From Syntrophaceae bacterium UBA2188 (lineage in GTDB: Bacteria; Desulfobacterota; BSN033; UBA1163): 27,046 bases of DNA. The notes under the pieces are model-generated. The model saw only the letters and a list, made by a program, of their open reading frames with translations. It had not been told where the DNA came from and made no database searches. Below are positions 1 through 7,558 of this stretch, in pieces. The position numbers and the translations under genes were made by a program. The stretch spans positions 1-27,046 of the forward strand of contig DCVM01000109.1 in assembly GCA_002327985.1 (NCBI GenBank), in the 5' to 3' direction. The stretch's first letter is position 1; the number at the start of each line of letters is the position of its first letter.

Positions 1-144
1 GATCCAGATCGAAGAATTCAAGTATCAAATACGATAACGATGACACAGGTCACGACATCATAATACTACCAAATAGTTTCAGAATTTCTACTGAACGATG
101 TCGTGACCATTATTTGTATGAACGATGTCCTGAACGTTGTCACC
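1..144. repeat. Cluster of short direct and inverted GATGTC motifs
   Basis: The motif GGTCACGACATC at 48-59 is an exact reverse complement of GATGTCGTGACC at 97-108. GAACGATGTC occurs directly at 93-102 and 120-129, and a related GAACGTTGTCACC ends at 144. The spacing is irregular and there is no spacer-repeat order, so this is not CRISPR. It may be the end of an insertion sequence or a regulatory cluster belonging to a gene left of the window. No transposase is visible. Confidence 0.4.
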
Positions 145-170
145 TAAACATTACAAAGATAGATTTCACT

Positions 171-650
171 CTAAGGCATATTACATAAATACCTCTCCAG
201 TAATATCCAGTGCAAGGTATTCAACAGCCGTTTGGCTCCGCTCTCCATTTGCAAAGCTCTGATGCCACAGAGGATGCAAACACAAAGAGAATCCGATTTC
301 TCCATCTTCTTCACATTGCTCATCGTTGGATTCGTCAATAACTTCGGCCTTAGATTTTTTACAAATTGATACAAATCAACAAAAACAGGAAAAAGAGGAC
401 CTTCTTCGATCTTCCCGGAGGGAGAAGCGAGTCCCTTTCTCACGCCCACCTCCAGGGCATGGGTCCAGGTCGCGAGCCTCTCTTCCTCGATCTCTCTGTG
501 CAACACGTCTAAGATATCGGTGTGGCCGATATTCCATTCCATGATCTCATCAATGAGTTCATCATAAGATCTGGTCTCTTTGCTGACCTGAGGTTCAGGC
601 TGCCCCCTCACCCCTGGCCCGCCCCCTTTAAAAAAATCTATAACTCCCAA
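171..650 (-). CDS. Doubtful small hypothetical protein (159 aa)
   Basis: This open frame starts at a TTG at 650 with an AAGGGG ribosome-site-like stretch seven bases upstream. I do not recognise the family. The first 20 residues are glycine- and proline-rich (FKGGGPGVRGQPEP) and come from C-rich DNA resembling the palindromic elements elsewhere in the window. The middle (about residues 25-100) is acidic and looks more like real protein. The last 40 residues hold a Cys-x-Cys-x-x-Cys run (CVCILC) with no obvious context. It stands alone beside repeat DNA. It may be a real orphan gene, a gene remnant, or a chance frame; I lean slightly against a functional gene. Confidence 0.3.
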   Translation of the reverse strand: MGVIDFFKGGGPGVRGQPEPQVSKETRSYDELIDEIMEWNIGHTDILDVLHREIEEERLATWTHALEVGVRKGLASPSGKIEEGPLFPVFVDLYQFVKNLRPKLLTNPTMSNVKKMEKSDSLCVCILCGIRALQMESGAKRLLNTLHWILLERYLCNMP

Positions 651-693
651 AATATTTCCCCTTAAATCTCCCCCCTTAATATCATAAATGGGG

Positions 694-900
694 AGTGAAA
701 AAATTCCTTCGAATAGAAAGGGTGGGCAAGGATATTGAAAAAATTTTACAGCGTTACCTTATAGCGTTGATTGCCCACAATGATAAACTTTAATTATATT
801 CATTATCTATAAAAGCCTTGTAACCTTTGCCTTCTAAAAGACCGCAATTGTAAAATTTTGAAAATATTCTTGCTCACCCTCTCATCCCAATTTTTTCACT
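694..900. repeat. 207-bp foldback (MITE-like) element with imperfect terminal inverted repeats
   Basis: AGTGAAAAAATT at 694-705 is the exact reverse complement of 889-900. Further in, GGGTGGGCAAGGATATT (720-736) pairs, with two transitions, with AATATTCTTGCTCACCC (863-879). AAAATTTT recurs at both inner edges. The arms are about 50 bp around a core of about 105 bp without a coding frame. This is the architecture of a non-autonomous miniature element; no second copy is in the window. Confidence 0.55.
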
Positions 901-1119
901 GTTTCATTTTACCAGAGTCAAAAGGCCTGTCAATGGTTTTTATCGATCACTCTGATTTCATAAACAAATCCGCTTGATGATAAAAAAACCATCCACATTT
1001 TTTATCTTTCATCCAGATTTCACTTCATAAAAAGCTTGAAGTCTGGGGACCCGAACATGACGTTTAGAATGTTAGATTTTTCCATGTTTAAATCTGAGAA
1101 TTTATCTCTAACATTTTGC

Positions 1120-1168
1120 CCCCTCACCCTTCCCCTCTCCCCGCTGGGGAGAGGGAGGGGGTGAGGGG
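1120..1168. repeat. 49-nt GC-rich near-perfect hairpin
   Basis: CCCCTCACCC (1120-1129) pairs with GGGTGAGGGG (1159-1168), and CCCCTCTCCCC (1132-1142) pairs with GGGGAGAGGG (1146-1155) around a three-base loop. Only one A-C mismatch and two G-T pairs interrupt the stem. A similar CCCTCTCCCC/GGGGAGAGGG hairpin sits inside the 195-bp repeats at 16591 and 25180, so this is a REP-like relative. No T-run follows, so it is not a standard terminator. Confidence 0.6.
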
Positions 1169-1255
1169 AAATTTCTAATATGTTTGGGTAGTTTTTTATA
1201 ACAGTTTATTTTCCAAAAGGCTATAGGGTTTGACAGATTCTCCCTCGAAAAAAGA

Positions 1256-1283
1256 TTGACAAGTTAGGCACTGCTAATATAAT
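1256..1283 (+). promoter_or_regulatory. Near-consensus sigma-70 promoter for the acyl-CoA synthetase
   Basis: A TTGACA -35 box (1256-1261) and a TATAAT -10 box (1278-1283) are separated by 16 bp. Transcription would start near 1290, only about ten bases before the ATG at 1301, so the mRNA would be almost leaderless. A TTAG-N6-CTAA dyad (1264-1277) fills most of the spacer and could be an operator. Confidence 0.7.
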
Positions 1284-1300
1284 ACGAATAAGGTATGATT

Positions 1301-2806
1301 ATGAATATTTCCAGCCTCCTTATTGAGAGCGCTGCGCGCAGGCCTAAGCATCCTGCCATTCGTTTTCATGAACGAACCATCACCTATGAAGAACTGAACA
1401 GACAGGTAGATCGCTTGTCCCATGCACTCGTTCGTACGGGACTACGCCCTAAGGATGTCTGTGTTCTGATGATGCCCAACTCTATTGACTGGGCCATCGT
1501 TTACTATGCATTGGCGAAAGTGGGGGCTGTGGTCCTACCCGTGAACTTCCTTTATAGAGTGGGAGAGCTCGAACACATTTTCAAAGACTCCGGCGCGCGG
1601 GCCTTCATCGGCCATAAAGACTACTTGGAACACCCCCGCCAAGTCATGGTGCACCTCACCAAGATGGATCTGCGCATCGCCCAAGGCGTAACGCCGGGCC
1701 AGGGATTCATCCCCCTCGAAGAACTCTTTGTTGATGAAGGAACATATCATCCTTTTCCAACTCGCGATGAGGACACCTGGGCCATCATCTACACCAGCGG
1801 TACCACGGGTCACCCCAAAGGAGCCATGCTCACCCATTACAATCTTGCAAACAATGCCATGACCGTAGCCAATATGCGTTCAACCGATCCGAATGATGTC
1901 GTCTTCGGTGTCCTCCCTCTTTTCCACATCTATGGGCAGACGAGCGCATTTAACTCTTCCATCTATCTGGGGTTGACCATCCGGCTTTGGCCCCACTTCA
2001 ATGCTGAGGAGTTGTTTCCCGCTATTGAAGAGGAGGAGAGCTCAATCTTGATTGCGGTACCCACCATTTTCAACCGCTTGGTGGAAATAGCCGATGTTCG
2101 CCCGCCAAGACGATCCGGGCTCCGGTTCTGTGTCTCAGGGGGCGCCTCTCTCCCAGTGGAAGTGCTTCGCCGATTCGAGGATCGCTTCCATACCACCATC
2201 TACGAAGGATATGGGTTGACCGAGTGCTCACCAGTTTGTGTGGAGAACCCATTCGGTCGTCAAACCCGGCCTGGGTCCATTGGCCTTCCCATCCCTGGGT
2301 TTGAGACACGTATTGTGAACGATCAGGATGAAGATGTCTCCATTGGAGCCGTGGGAGAGCTCATTATCCGTGGACCCGGTGTGATGAAAGGATACTTCAA
2401 CCAACCCGAAGCCACTGCAGAAACGCTTCGGGGGGGATGGTTACATACAGGCGATTTAGCCCGTATGGATGAGGATCGATACATCTACATTGTGGATCGA
2501 AAAAAGGAAATGATCATCCGGGGAGGGTACAATGTGTACCCACGGGAGATTGAGGAGATCTTTTATACCCATCCGGACGTGGTGGAAGCGGCAGTGGTGG
2601 GTGTTCCGCATCTCGATTTGGGAGAAGAAGTGGTCGCAGTGGTCGTGCTTCGTAAAGGGGCCTGTTCTACACCAGAGGAGTTGAAACAGTTCGTCAAAGA
2701 ACGGGTTGCACCCTATAAATACCCAAGAAGAATCCATCTGGTGAAGGAGCTACCCAAGAGCCATACTGGCAAGATCCTCAAGCGCTCCATCCGATTCGAG
2801 GATTAG
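1301..2806 (+). CDS. AMP-dependent acyl-CoA synthetase (class I adenylate-forming ligase)
   Basis: Activates a carboxylic acid to its CoA thioester through an acyl-AMP intermediate, in the cytoplasm. Counting from the ATG at 1301 (501 aa), the phosphate-binding loop YTSGTTGHPKG is at 164-174, the A5 motif YGLTE at 304-308, the TGD motif at 383-385 and DRKKEMIIRGGYNVYP starts near 399. The C-terminal catalytic lysine lies in PKSHTGKILKR at about residue 491. Length and motifs fit medium- or long-chain, or aromatic, acyl-CoA ligases; substrate choice cannot be read. An ATG two codons earlier (1295) is in frame, but the AAGG at 1290-1293 is correctly spaced for 1301. The gene stands alone and converges on dctM. 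The liv importer nearby suggests a role in activating imported acids (inference). Confidence 0.9.
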   Translation: MNISSLLIESAARRPKHPAIRFHERTITYEELNRQVDRLSHALVRTGLRPKDVCVLMMPNSIDWAIVYYALAKVGAVVLPVNFLYRVGELEHIFKDSGARAFIGHKDYLEHPRQVMVHLTKMDLRIAQGVTPGQGFIPLEELFVDEGTYHPFPTRDEDTWAIIYTSGTTGHPKGAMLTHYNLANNAMTVANMRSTDPNDVVFGVLPLFHIYGQTSAFNSSIYLGLTIRLWPHFNAEELFPAIEEEESSILIAVPTIFNRLVEIADVRPPRRSGLRFCVSGGASLPVEVLRRFEDRFHTTIYEGYGLTECSPVCVENPFGRQTRPGSIGLPIPGFETRIVNDQDEDVSIGAVGELIIRGPGVMKGYFNQPEATAETLRGGWLHTGDLARMDEDRYIYIVDRKKEMIIRGGYNVYPREIEEIFYTHPDVVEAAVVGVPHLDLGEEVVAVVVLRKGACSTPEELKQFVKERVAPYKYPRRIHLVKELPKSHTGKILKRSIRFED

Positions 2807-2852
2807 GGCATTCCTCTTCAAGATCCTCTTCCCAAAAATACAGAAACTTTGG

Positions 2853-2885
2853 AAAAGGTTTGGAGGTCAACTTGTCCGACCTTTT
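2853..2885. terminator. Possible bidirectional terminator between converging genes
   Basis: AAAAGGT (2853-2859) pairs with ACCTTTT (2879-2885), with a weaker inner GGA/TCC pairing. This gives an A-stem-T layout usable from both strands, between the acyl-CoA synthetase stop and the dctM stop. The stem is short and the loop long, so support is modest. Confidence 0.35.
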
Positions 2886-2899
2886 ATGTACCAACTGGG

Positions 2900-4219
2900 T
2901 TATTTAATCATCCGACTGGGAATCCACAGAGCCAAATCAGGAAATAGTATGACGATGAGTAAGCCAATAGCTTGGAGTATTACAAATGGCGCGATGGAAC
3001 GATAGATCTCGCTCATCGTTGTACCTTCCGGAGCGACGGCCTTCATATAAAATAAATTAAAACCAAATGGCGGTGTGAGGTAAGCCATCTCCATATTGAT
3101 ACAGAAAAGGACACCGAACCATAGCGGGTCGAAACCAAGTATTTGGACGATTGGAAGAAATGCAGGTGTGCAGATCATGATGATGCCTGCAGGGTCGAGG
3201 ATGCAGCCAAGGACAAAGAAGGTGAGCTGCATGGTTACCAGGGTCGCATAACGGCCGCCAGGTATGGCTGTCATCAGACGGGTGAGGAGGTCTCCGGCTC
3301 CCGAGGCCTGATAAATCGCAGTGAAACAGTATGCCCCGATCAATATCCAGATGATCATTCCACTGAGTTTGGCGGTCCGGAGGACAGACTCTTTTAACAA
3401 GTCCCAACTCAGCTTGCGGTATACAGCCGCGGAGATGACCGCTCCTAAGACACCAAGTGCCGCTGCCTCCGAGGGAGTGCATACTCCCATGTAGATTCCA
3501 CCAAGAACCAGAATGATGATGACTATTGGAAGCGCGACAGCTTTAAGAGATGAAACTTTCTCCTGCCAGTTTGCCCTTTCTTCAACAGGAAGGGGTGGAC
3601 CCAGTCTGGGATTTCTCCAACATCTGATCCCAATATAAAAAATGAACATTCCGGAAAGAACCAAACCTGGAAGGATTCCTCCCATGAATAGCCCACCTAT
3701 TGAGACTCCAGTTAAAGTGCCATAAAGGATGAAAATCACGCTGGGGGGGATGAGAATGCCAAGTGCTCCTCCGGCAGAAACCGAACCCATCGCCATTTTT
3801 TTCTCATAATTGCGCTTAAGCATCTGGGGCAAGGCAATAATACCCATCGAAACCGTCGCGGCACCACTAATTCCTGACATCGCAGCGAAGATGGTACAAA
3901 TGATCACTGTTCCGATGGCAAGCCCTCCCCCCAACGGCCCCAGCCAGTTATGCATCATTTTATACAAATCCTCAGCCACTCCAGACCTCTCCAGAAGCAT
4001 TGCCATCAAGACAAATAGAGGAATGGAGATGAGGGTAAACTTACCCATAGCAGCATAACCTTGAGAAGATGCAATCATAAATCCCGAGGGCCCCCAGAGA
4101 ATCAGACAACCGACCATCCCTACTCCACCCAGAACAAAGGCAAGAGGAAGCCCTAATGCCAGATAGAGGAAAAGGCAACCGAATAGGATCAGGGTAACCA
4201 GGAGGGTCGTCTCAATCAA
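2900..4219 (-). CDS. dctM: TRAP transporter large permease subunit (DctM family)
   Basis: The 439-residue membrane protein is the ion-coupled translocation subunit of a tripartite ATP-independent periplasmic transporter. It is strongly hydrophobic along its whole length, with about a dozen membrane segments. Family-typical stretches include GISGAATVSMGIIALPQM near residue 115 and a GGALGILIPPS segment near 150. Length matches the family (about 425-440 aa). It begins at a TTG whose bases overlap the dctQ stop by eight nucleotides (TTGATTGA), which implies translational coupling to dctQ. It is the last gene of the dctP-dctQ-dctM operon. Substrates of such systems are usually organic acids; the sequence does not tell which one. 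Confidence 0.95.
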   Translation of the reverse strand: MIETTLLVTLILFGCLFLYLALGLPLAFVLGGVGMVGCLILWGPSGFMIASSQGYAAMGKFTLISIPLFVLMAMLLERSGVAEDLYKMMHNWLGPLGGGLAIGTVIICTIFAAMSGISGAATVSMGIIALPQMLKRNYEKKMAMGSVSAGGALGILIPPSVIFILYGTLTGVSIGGLFMGGILPGLVLSGMFIFYIGIRCWRNPRLGPPLPVEERANWQEKVSSLKAVALPIVIIILVLGGIYMGVCTPSEAAALGVLGAVISAAVYRKLSWDLLKESVLRTAKLSGMIIWILIGAYCFTAIYQASGAGDLLTRLMTAIPGGRYATLVTMQLTFFVLGCILDPAGIIMICTPAFLPIVQILGFDPLWFGVLFCINMEMAYLTPPFGFNLFYMKAVAPEGTTMSEIYRSIAPFVILQAIGLLIVILFPDLALWIPSRMIK

Positions 4220-4715
4220 TTTTTTTCCCCGTAATGACGGTATAGATATTTCGAATGTATCCCGCTAACCCCTGAAGAAAAAGGAGGGAACCGCCTACTG
4301 CCAAAGACAATTTGATAGGATAGATCGGGCAACCAAAAGCAGTAGATTCGCTCTCTCGTATCATTAAGGAATCCAAGCCCCGTATCCACCCTGTCCAAAC
4401 GAGCGCGCCACACCAGAGAAAGAAAATCAACCAACTGAACAAGTTCACCCCTGCTTTTGTCCGAAATGAGAATCGTGAGTAGAGGATATCCACGTTCACA
4501 TGCCCCCCTGTCACCAGGGTATAGGCTCCTAACAGAGCAACATATATTCCATAAAGAGCCAGGGATATTTCAAAAGCCCAGGTGGTAGGTTTGGCAAATA
4601 TATACCGAGCAGTAATTTCGAAAAGAATGACCCCCGTGATAATAAGAATGAGGAAACTGGTAATCTTCCCAGTCCAATCACTAATGCTATCTATCACTTT
4701 GAGCACGTTTTTCAT
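4212..4715 (-). CDS. dctQ: TRAP transporter small permease subunit (DctQ family)
   Basis: A 167-residue inner-membrane protein with four hydrophobic segments (about residues 15-35, 50-70, 90-108 and 133-152). It pairs with DctM in TRAP transporters. FEITARYIF followed by a short loop and WAFEISLALYGIYVALLGA is the usual DctQ core, and GGHVNVDIL follows as in most members. The ATG at 4715 has no strong ribosome site. dctP lies upstream in the same direction, separated by a 332-bp gap filled by a foldback repeat, so the binding-protein and permease messages may be differently abundant. Confidence 0.92.
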   Translation of the reverse strand: MKNVLKVIDSISDWTGKITSFLILIITGVILFEITARYIFAKPTTWAFEISLALYGIYVALLGAYTLVTGGHVNVDILYSRFSFRTKAGVNLFSWLIFFLWCGALVWTGWIRGLDSLMIRESESTAFGCPIYPIKLSLAVGGSLLFLQGLAGYIRNIYTVITGKKID

Positions 4716-5047
4716 TCTAATTGCCCATGGGTGTTAGGTCACTTACAAGCTATCAAAATGGTCAACAGGTAACGGTAAGGGTTAGGAGGCCCGTATCGTT
4801 AAATTGGGATTAACGTTTACCGTTGTCGAGGCTTGTATCGAAGCTCGTATTTGGATGCTGGATACTCGAGCTTCAAGTTTCGGGTTTCTTGCTTCGATAC
4901 GAGCATCGTCACCGCAAACCTTTTTATAACCGTTTGGCCGGATGGAGGAAACGGGCATCGTTACCGTTGCCTTTATACGAATCCCTTATTTTCTATCTAA
5001 TCGGCTCACAAACAAAGGAAGGGGGTTTTCCCTCCTTCCTTTAGGCA
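4716..5047. other. Gap inside the TRAP operon, mostly repeat DNA
   Basis: The gap between dctP and dctQ holds foldback copy A (4768-4972). No terminator or gene is evident outside the repeat. The plus-strand open frame at 4823-5044 is a translation of the repeat. Confidence 0.6.
4768..4972 (-). repeat. Foldback repeat family FB1, copy A
   Basis: The outer inverted repeats are GGTAACGG...GGCCCGT (4768-4793) and ACGGGCATCGTTACCGTTGC (4951-4970). Inside are GTTGTCGAGGCTTGTATCGA (about 4821-4840) and its near-complement GCTTCGATACGAGCATCG (about 4892-4909). The reverse complement matches copy C (13014-13212) along nearly its whole length, including a shared CTTGAAGCTCGAGTATCCAG. It lies between dctP and dctQ. 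Confidence 0.75.
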
Positions 5048-6088
5048 TCAATCGATGTATCCCAGCTCCTTAAGGAACTCCTTCATTTTTCCTATCCAAT
5101 CTGCGTTCGAAGGTGACAGAGTACCTGTCTCATCCCATATTTTAATGGCGGCCTGTTGCAGCATTCTCTGAGCCTCTTTATCAAGCCAGGATACCTGAAC
5201 TCCATATTTTTTCTTCATCGTTTCAAGCGCTCTTACCTCTTCTTGAATATACTCATTGCTACGCCGCCAACAGCGTTCTTTAAAAGCAAGATAAACTATT
5301 TTCTGAAGGTCTGCCGGCAGTTCATCCCAGGCCTTTTTGCTGACCATAACGAGATCGGTGGCAGAGTAAGCAAGGTTTGGCTGTATATAGTATTTAGCCG
5401 GCTCGCACAACTTCATGGTGAGAGCACCTGCAGCAGCCCCCCAGTGGGCGGCATCGATCACACCTGTTGAAAGGGCGGTGTATATCTCCTCCCCTGGAAC
5501 AAGGACTGGAGATACTCCTACCATCTTAAGCATATCGGCGATCTTCCCAGAAGATCTTACCTTCAATCCTTTCAGGTCAGGCAGTGTTTTAACCGGTTTT
5601 TTGCAGACCATTGCAGTGGGAAAAATCTTCTCCGTCCAATACACAATCCCTTTTTCAAGATGCTCTTTCCTCAAGGCGTCCTCAAAACCCATATGGAAGT
5701 GGAAGTACTCAGCCTCCCACAATTCCCTGAATCCTAACGGACATTGGCCTGCCACAGCGGTTAACGGTACATGGCTTATCCAGTAAGTGCTCCCCGTACC
5801 TCCCTGGATGGTATTCTTTGCCCAAGCATCGAATAAATCCTTTGTGGGAACAAAAGTCCCCGCAGGATGAACCTCAATGAACAGTTGACCATCGGTGAGC
5901 GCTCTGACCTCCCCCTCCATGAATTTCTTGAAGGGTGCATAGGAAGCGCTGGCGGCAGGCCAATGGGTTTGAAATCTCCACTTGAAAACTTTCGCCTCCA
6001 CCGGCTCTCCCATGATTAAGAAAAAAGCCCCAAAGAAGATAATAAGCGCTACGTAGGTTACCTCTCTCCGTTTCATTAACTTTTCCAT
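5048..6088 (-). CDS. dctP: TRAP transporter substrate-binding protein (DctP family)
   Basis: The 346-residue periplasmic protein captures the substrate and delivers it to DctQM. A Sec signal peptide spans about residues 1-32 (basic start, hydrophobic core, GEPVEA before KVFKW). The body shows DctP landmarks: FQTHWP near 39, the DLKGLKVRSSG segment with Arg178, which in the family binds the substrate carboxylate, and GEEIYTALSTGVIDAAHWG (199-217). The ribosome site AGGAGG lies six bases before the ATG at 6088. First gene of the TRAP operon, divergent from livM with a shared control region. A carboxylate ligand is expected from the conserved arginine; its identity is unknown. Confidence 0.93.
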   Translation of the reverse strand: MEKLMKRREVTYVALIIFFGAFFLIMGEPVEAKVFKWRFQTHWPAASASYAPFKKFMEGEVRALTDGQLFIEVHPAGTFVPTKDLFDAWAKNTIQGGTGSTYWISHVPLTAVAGQCPLGFRELWEAEYFHFHMGFEDALRKEHLEKGIVYWTEKIFPTAMVCKKPVKTLPDLKGLKVRSSGKIADMLKMVGVSPVLVPGEEIYTALSTGVIDAAHWGAAAGALTMKLCEPAKYYIQPNLAYSATDLVMVSKKAWDELPADLQKIVYLAFKERCWRRSNEYIQEEVRALETMKKKYGVQVSWLDKEAQRMLQQAAIKIWDETGTLSPSNADWIGKMKEFLKELGYID

Positions 6089-6170
6089 CTTTCTCCTCCT
6101 TTCATCGTTTCTTCAATAATTTGTTTCACCTGAAAAATCTTTGTCCTTCGTTTTATTCCCTACCCGCTCC

Positions 6171-6280
6171 ATTATATTAGATTTCCCACTTTTTAGGGTT
6201 AGTTAAGAACAAAAAAAAATATTTGTCAACATAAAAATATCACAAAAAGAGTTGACAACCTATACCTAAATAAGGTATTA
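6171..6280. promoter_or_regulatory. Divergent control region between dctP and livM
   Basis: TTGTCAAC (6223-6230) and GTTGACAA (6251-6258) form a perfect inverted pair, so a TTGACA -35 box faces each way. On the plus strand TTGACA (6252-6257) is followed after 18 bp by TATTAG (6276-6281). Lying in between is the dyad ATACCT-N5-AGGTAT (6262-6278), placed like an operator. On the minus strand the facing TTGACA (6229-6224) lacks a good -10; a TATAAT at 6176-6171 lies further downstream without a good -35. The long A-run at 6211-6219 is bend-prone. Confidence 0.5.
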
Positions 6281-6365
6281 GTTACTCGCTATCGTGTTGA
6301 GTTTCAAAGAATTTTAAATTCGACAAGGATTTAGATTAATTAATATTTCAAGCTTATAATTCTTC

Positions 6366-7427
6366 ATGGATATAAAGCGAAATTATTACGAAGATATTGA
6401 ACTCTTTAAAAGTAACACGATCCTCGTTTGGTCCATCCTTTTCCTCATCTTCTTAGCATTCTTGCCCTGGCTTATTACAACGTATCGCCCCTTAGGATTA
6501 TCCATCTACATTGTCAACCTCATCACCATCCATGCCATTGTGGCTATCGGTTTGAATATCCTTGTCGGATACACAGGCCAGATATCGATGGGTCACGCCG
6601 GGTTCTTTGCTCTCGGAGCCTTTACAGCTGTCATCCTCATTGTAAGGTGGAGCTTCCCTCTTTGGATTGCTCTTCCCATTGCAGGGTTTGTCTCATCCGC
6701 CTTTGGATTCATTTTGGGACTTCCAGCTCTTCGTCTAAAGGGCCCCTATCTCGCCATCGCTACCCTTGGTTTCGGAATGACGATCACCACGATTATCAAG
6801 CATATGGAATTTTTTGGGGGAAGGATGGGACTTCAAGCCCCAAAACTTTATCTCTTTGGAACTCCGATGAAAGATATTCATTATTATTACGTGATCATGA
6901 TCATCGCCGTTCTGATGACCATTGGTGCAGTGAAGTTGATCAAGACAAGGGTGGGACGGGCCTTTATCGCCATCCGGGATAGCGATATTGCGGCAGAGGC
7001 GATGGGAGTCAACCTTACCTATTATAAGACCCTCGCTTTCGCAGTAAGCGCTTTTTACACCGGTGTCGCAGGGGGACTCTATGCCTTTATTCTCGGGTTT
7101 ATCAATCCTGAGAGTTTTCATCTCATCATGTCGATCACCTTCCTGGCGATGGTCGTCGTGGGAGGGCTTGGATCCATAATGGGCTCCATCGCTGGAGCCG
7201 CCCTCATGACCTTTCTCGACATTAAACTTCAGGCCATTCAGGACATCCCAGCGATCGGACCTGCATTGGTCATCTTTTCAGAGAAATATATGAGCATCGC
7301 TGGGATTTCTAATGTTGCTGTCATTGTTTATGGATTAATTATGATTTTGATTGTTCTCTTTGAGCCCTTAGGAATATTTGGATTCTGGATTCGAAACAAG
7401 CGCTACTGGAAGACATGGCCCTTTTAA
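6366..7427 (+). CDS. livM: ABC transporter permease, LivM type
   Basis: One of two inner-membrane permeases of a branched-chain-amino-acid-type (HAAT family) ABC importer. The 353-residue protein has about nine to ten membrane segments. The family signature GYTGQISMGHAGFFALGA is at 68-85, and the cytoplasmic coupling loop AIRDSDIAAEAMGVN lies near 202-216. The start at 6366 has no clear Shine-Dalgarno sequence. It is the first gene of livM-livH-SBP1-livG-livF-SBP2. The order livM before livH is the reverse of E. coli. Related systems in anaerobic proteobacteria often sit beside acid-CoA ligases and aromatic or fatty acid genes, so the cargo may be an organic acid rather than an amino acid (inference). 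Confidence 0.93.
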   Translation: MDIKRNYYEDIELFKSNTILVWSILFLIFLAFLPWLITTYRPLGLSIYIVNLITIHAIVAIGLNILVGYTGQISMGHAGFFALGAFTAVILIVRWSFPLWIALPIAGFVSSAFGFILGLPALRLKGPYLAIATLGFGMTITTIIKHMEFFGGRMGLQAPKLYLFGTPMKDIHYYYVIMIIAVLMTIGAVKLIKTRVGRAFIAIRDSDIAAEAMGVNLTYYKTLAFAVSAFYTGVAGGLYAFILGFINPESFHLIMSITFLAMVVVGGLGSIMGSIAGAALMTFLDIKLQAIQDIPAIGPALVIFSEKYMSIAGISNVAVIVYGLIMILIVLFEPLGIFGFWIRNKRYWKTWPF

Positions 7428-7432
7428 GAACT

Positions 7433-7537
7433 AATGGAATAGTGGAATAGTGGAACGATGGAAAAAACAAAAAACATTGCGACAAAAGCGAATTTAAACC
7501 CAACATTCCATCATTCCATTCTTCCAGCATTCCAATT
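7433..7537. repeat. TGGAAT-type dyad repeat, copy 1
   Basis: The left arm (7433-7463) repeats TGGAATAGTGGAATAGTGGA; the right arm (7503-7536) is its imperfect complement, built from ATTCCATCATTCCATTCTTC. The loop is about 39 bp. The element ends just before the livH ribosome site and could form a hairpin in the livM-livH message. A second copy lies at 25375-25470. Confidence 0.65.
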
Positions 7538-7558
7538 AAGGTATTTAGGGGAAGAAAT

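Larger units (their letters stand above)
651..1294. other. Repeat-rich non-coding stretch
   Basis: No convincing gene lies here. The stretch holds a foldback element (694-900), a strong GC-rich hairpin (1120-1168) and the promoter of the following acyl-CoA synthetase (1256-1283). The AT-rich DNA between them (901-1110) shows nothing recognisable beyond short A and T runs. Confidence 0.6.

Noticed and set aside
1..144. Possible CRISPR fragment
   Set aside because: The repeated motifs are only 10-12 bp, occur in both orientations and are unevenly spaced; no spacer pattern or cas gene.
1120..1168. Rho-independent terminator
   Set aside because: The hairpin is strong but no T-run follows on either strand and no gene ends nearby; it matches hairpins in the dispersed repeats.
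4823..5044. 73-codon plus-strand open frame between dctQ and dctP
   Set aside because: It is a translation of foldback copy A; the reading differs in the other copies and no ribosome site is present.
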